Both the position numbers and the translations under genes were made by a program. Below, piece after piece: positions 6,429-8,823 of a DNA stretch of 8,823 bases (positions within the stretch are counted from its first letter, which is position 1; every line of letters begins with the position of its first letter). The DNA comes from Elusimicrobiota bacterium (lineage in GTDB: Bacteria; CAYTYR01; UBA6262; DAOVJB01). The notes under the pieces were generated by a model. That model worked only from the letters and a program-made list of their open reading frames with translations, was not told the DNA's origin and searched no databases. Where the stretch lies: assembly GCA_030673425.1 (NCBI GenBank), contig DAOVJB010000038.1:1-8823 (forward strand). Reading direction: 5' to 3'.

Positions 6429-7701
6429 AGGTGCAAGAGTAATTGATCCGTCAAAAAAACTTGATAAGAAAATAGACATCCTTATAGAGAACGGAAAAAT
6501 TGCTAAACTATCCCAAAATATTCTAAGCAAAAAAGCAAATGTTAAAGTTATAGATGCAAAAGGAAAGGTTGTAATTCCCGGAATTATCGATATGCACACT
6601 CACCTCCGGGAACCGGGAAGAGAAGATGAGGAAACTATTGCTACTGGAACAAGAGCTGCTGCTGCAGGTGGTGTTACTTCTGTAGTCTGCATGCCGAATA
6701 CCCAGCCAGTGATTGATAACCAGGCACAGGTTGAATTAATCTTAAATAAAGCCCAAAAAGAAGGACTGGTAAATGTATTTGTTGTAGGAGCAATTACCAA
6801 AGCCTCTAAAGGAGAGGAATTAGCACCTATCGGAGAACTACAAAGAGCAGGAGCAGTAGCAATCTCCGATGACGGTAATCCCGTTATGAACAGCCAGATT
6901 ATGAGAAGAGCCTTAGAATACAGTAAAATGTTTAAGCTACCTGTCATATCTCACTGTGAGGACCTGGATTTATCAAAAGACGGGGTAATGAACGAGGGAT
7001 ACAATTCCACAATTCTAGGATTAAGAGGCATACCCACCGAATCAGAAGAGATTATGATAGCACGTGATATAAAACTTGCCCAGATGACAGGAGGGTACCT
7101 GCATATAGCACATGTCAGTAGTAAAGATTCCGTTAATTTAATACGCAAGGCAAAAAAGCAAAAAATAAAAGTAAGTTGCGAAACCTGTCCGCATTACTTC
7201 ACCCTTTCTGACGACGCGGTAGTAACATTCGATACTAATACCAAGATAAAACCGCCGCTCAGGACAAAAGAAGACATAAGAGCCATAAAACAGGGCATTA
7301 AAGACGGCACGATTGACTGTATTGCCACGGACCACGCACCACATCTTGATATGGAGAAAAATCAGGAATATGAGCTGGCACCGTTTGGCATAATAGGTTT
7401 AGAGACGCTCGTTCCCTTAATAATTACTGAACTTGTGGATAAAAAAGTTCTATCACTCCCGGAGGCCATTAAAAAGGTCACGATAAACCCGGCAAGAGTC
7501 TTAAACTTAAAGAAGGGGACACTAAGCGTGGGAAGTAATGCTGATTTAACTATAATTGACCTAAATTTAGAAAAAACAATCTCAACTTTCATGAGTAAAA
7601 GCAAAAACTCGCCGTTTATCGGTAGAAAACTAAAAGGGTTTGCAATTCTTACAATGGTTAACGGGAAAATCGCTATGCAGGACGGAAAAATCTCAAAGTA
7701 A
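6412..7701 (+). CDS. pyrC: Dihydroorotase, type I
   Basis: The enzyme cyclises N-carbamoyl-aspartate to dihydroorotate, the third step of UMP synthesis. It has 429 residues from a GTG start at 6412 and belongs to the amidohydrolase superfamily. Metal ligands and catalytic residues are all visible: D60-M-H62-T-H64 followed by LREPG, SDDG at 152-155 (Asp153 bridging), H181 in ISHCED, H234 in HIAHVSS, and the catalytic Asp307 in ATDHAPH. CMPNTQP (93-99) and CETCPHYF (256-263) are typical of type I bacterial dihydroorotases, which often associate with ATCase; the pyrB overlap suits that. It overlaps pyrB by 17 nt. An inactive PyrC-like partner is unlikely because no catalytic residue is missing. 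Confidence 0.96.
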   Translation: MNLLVKGARVIDPSKKLDKKIDILIENGKIAKLSQNILSKKANVKVIDAKGKVVIPGIIDMHTHLREPGREDEETIATGTRAAAAGGVTSVVCMPNTQPVIDNQAQVELILNKAQKEGLVNVFVVGAITKASKGEELAPIGELQRAGAVAISDDGNPVMNSQIMRRALEYSKMFKLPVISHCEDLDLSKDGVMNEGYNSTILGLRGIPTESEEIMIARDIKLAQMTGGYLHIAHVSSKDSVNLIRKAKKQKIKVSCETCPHYFTLSDDAVVTFDTNTKIKPPLRTKEDIRAIKQGIKDGTIDCIATDHAPHLDMEKNQEYELAPFGIIGLETLVPLIITELVDKKVLSLPEAIKKVTINPARVLNLKKGTLSVGSNADLTIIDLNLEKTISTFMSKSKNSPFIGRKLKGFAILTMVNGKIAMQDGKISK

Positions 7702-7706
7702 AGAGA
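7700..7706 (+). promoter_or_regulatory. Weak ribosome binding site before the pyrK TTG start
   Basis: AAAGAGA, a poor match to AAGGAGG, lies 5 nt before the TTG at 7712 and touches the pyrC stop codon. Weak signal plus TTG suggests low or coupled translation of pyrK. The earlier in-frame TTG at 7640 would make a 24-residue extension, encoded inside pyrC, that the family does not have. Confidence 0.45.
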
Positions 7707-7711
7707 CTGTA

Positions 7712-8485
7712 TTGATTCAGACAAAAGCTACAATTAATTTTAACAAAAAACTAAATGCAAAATATTATCAAATGAGTCTAACCTGTCCTTCAATTGCAAA
7801 AGGAGCATTACCGGGACAGTTCATACATGTTGATGTTGCAAGTAAAAAGGTATTTTTACGAAGACCGTTCAGTATATACAAGGCAGGCGGCAGGAACATT
7901 GAGATTCTATATAAAATAATAGGAGCAGGCACAGAGGCACTATCAGAAAAGAAGAAAAACCAGACATTAGACATTATAGGACCTCTGGGAAACGGGTATA
8001 AGACAGAAGAAATAAATAAAAATGATAAGGTTGTTTTAGTGGTAGGGGGAACAGGAATAGCATCGCTATTCTTCCTTGCCAATAGACTAAATAGCAAAAA
8101 ACTTTTCTTAATAGGCGCAAAAACAAAAACAGAGCTTGTTAATATAAAAGAATTAAAAGATATAGGGTGCAACGTAAAAGTTGCTACTGATGACGGGTCA
8201 AAGGGATATAAGGGATTTGTCTCAAGTCTGCTTAAGAAAACAGTTAAAAAAGAAAAAATCTCATATATATATGCCTGCGGACCTAAACCAATGTTAAAAG
8301 AAATAGCAAGAATAAGTAAATCCCATAAAATTCCCTGCCAGGTATCCCTGGAAGAACATATGGCATGCGGAGTAGGCGTCTGTATGGGATGTGCGGTAAA
8401 GATAAAAGAGAAAGAGAGTTTTGAATACAAACGTGCATGTAAAGAAGGACCAGTATTTAATGGGCAAGAGGTAATTTGGGAGTAA
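7712..8485 (+). CDS. pyrK: Dihydroorotate dehydrogenase electron-transfer subunit PyrK
   Basis: PyrK carries FAD and a [2Fe-2S] cluster and passes electrons from the FMN-containing PyrD type 1B subunit to NAD+. From the TTG at 7712 it has 257 residues, the usual length. The FAD-binding barrel has PGQFIHVDV (34-42) and RPFSIY (51-56), followed by IGAGTEALS (70-78) and GPLGNGY (90-96). The NAD domain has VVGGTGIA (110-117) and ACGPKPM (188-194). The C-terminal cluster cysteines are C219, C224, C227 and C243 in MACGVGVCMGC...RAC. The partner pyrD is not in the window and would be expected close by. The gene starts 10 nt after pyrC. The start is less certain than the rest: TTG with a weak ribosome site. 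A related role, such as a ferredoxin-NADP reductase subunit, is unlikely in this position. Confidence 0.92.
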   Translation: MIQTKATINFNKKLNAKYYQMSLTCPSIAKGALPGQFIHVDVASKKVFLRRPFSIYKAGGRNIEILYKIIGAGTEALSEKKKNQTLDIIGPLGNGYKTEEINKNDKVVLVVGGTGIASLFFLANRLNSKKLFLIGAKTKTELVNIKELKDIGCNVKVATDDGSKGYKGFVSSLLKKTVKKEKISYIYACGPKPMLKEIARISKSHKIPCQVSLEEHMACGVGVCMGCAVKIKEKESFEYKRACKEGPVFNGQEVIWE

Positions 8486-8490
8486 GAATA

Positions 8491-8823
8491 ATGATTCATC
8501 TTTTACATTCTCGTGCTACAAAACAACAAGTAGATGAAATGCTTGATACATTAGGTACTTATATTAAATTAGCTGTTGATATCAAGCGGGGAATTGTTGC
8601 TGGTGGTGGAGCACTTCATGCTGATTGTGAAGTAATCCTTCTTGATGACGGTAGCAAACAAGAAGATATTTGGGGAGCAGATTGGATACCTTCTACTAAA
8701 GAGATACGCTATGAAGCACTCATAAATATACGACCAAAACAGAATAATCCTGCAATGGATATTTTTGATTCATCTATACGTGAACGCATAGCTGAAATTG
8801 TGCGAGATTTACTGGGGAATTTA
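8491..8823 (+). CDS. DUF5674 family protein, partial at the window edge
   Basis: The ATG at 8491 opens a frame that runs 111 codons to the window edge without a stop. The product resembles the DUF5674 family, whose function I do not know. Recognisable blocks are LGTYIKLAVDIKRGIVAGGG (21-40), HADCEVILLDDGS (43-55), DIWGADW (59-65) and ALINIRPKQNN (76-86), then an amphipathic C-terminal helix with RERIAEIVRDLL. From memory the family is about 110 residues, so the gene probably ends just past the window. GGGAG (8478-8482), inside the last codons of pyrK, is 8 nt upstream and supports the start; the 5-nt gap implies co-transcription with pyrK. There is no signal peptide or membrane segment. Codon use differs from pyrK: all 7 Arg codons are CGN and 4 of 8 Gly codons are GGT, against 2 of 6 and 0 of 23 in pyrK. 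This suggests separate ancestry. Confidence 0.82.
   Translation, partial: MIHLLHSRATKQQVDEMLDTLGTYIKLAVDIKRGIVAGGGALHADCEVILLDDGSKQEDIWGADWIPSTKEIRYEALINIRPKQNNPAMDIFDSSIRERIAEIVRDLLGNL

Noticed and set aside
7640-7711. Longer pyrK start at the TTG at 7640
   Set aside because: It would overlap pyrC by 62 nt with no ribosome site and add 24 residues rich in unrelated composition. The family N-terminus begins near 7712.
7768-8499. A 243-codon open frame on the minus strand opposite pyrK
   Set aside because: It is the antisense of a well-supported PyrK gene. It has no recognisable domain and a low-complexity Ser/Phe/Pro-rich composition. The many other reverse frames across the window are shadows for the same reason.

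Overview
This window is a compact bacterial nucleotide-biosynthesis locus with every gene on the plus strand. In order it holds the 3' end of nrdD (anaerobic ribonucleotide reductase), dut (dUTPase), guaB3 (IMP dehydrogenase-related protein), purC, purD, purE, pyrR, pyrB, pyrC, pyrK, and the 5' part of a DUF5674-family gene that runs off the right edge. No RNA genes, mobile elements, CRISPR arrays or integration sites were seen.

Layout. Positions 1-2047 deal with deoxynucleotide supply and hygiene (nrdD, dut) and the IMP to XMP branch (guaB3). Positions 2072-4914 carry three de novo purine genes (purC, purD, purE). Positions 4923-8485 carry a pyrimidine block (pyrR-pyrB-pyrC-pyrK) in the order known from Gram-positive pyr operons. 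Spacing is very tight: gaps of 5 to 25 nt, plus a 17-nt pyrB/pyrC overlap. The only real gap is 118 nt between purC and purD. It holds a 10-bp perfect hairpin just ahead of the purD ribosome binding site and a weak promoter-like sequence. Everything from purD onward looks like a single transcription unit in which purine and pyrimidine genes are fused.

How the genes work together. PurD makes GAR from phosphoribosylamine, PurE makes CAIR, PurC makes SAICAR, and GuaB3 probably oxidises IMP to XMP. PyrB and PyrC carry out the second and third steps of UMP synthesis. PyrK would be the electron-transfer subunit of an NAD-dependent dihydroorotate dehydrogenase, whose catalytic subunit (PyrD type 1B) is not in view. 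PyrR is the UMP/PRPP-responsive regulator of pyr genes. NrdD and Dut turn ribonucleotides into safe dNTPs. The other pathway genes (purF, L, M, N, K, B, H; carAB; pyrD, E, F) lie elsewhere.

Organism. The oxygen-sensitive class III reductase points to an anaerobe or facultative anaerobe. The moderately AT-rich sequence, frequent ATA and AGA/AGG codons, strong Shine-Dalgarno sites, and the mixture of GuaB3, the long PurC type and PyrR would fit an uncultivated anaerobic lineage (Omnitrophota-like, for example). That placement is a guess the sequence alone cannot settle.

Most of the window is ordinary metabolism. The points worth a second look are the DUF5674 gene with foreign-looking codon use where pyrD might be expected, the purD leader hairpin with a possible competing anti-Shine-Dalgarno pairing, PyrR sitting at a purine/pyrimidine junction with no leader, and substitutions in conserved motifs of PurE and PyrR.
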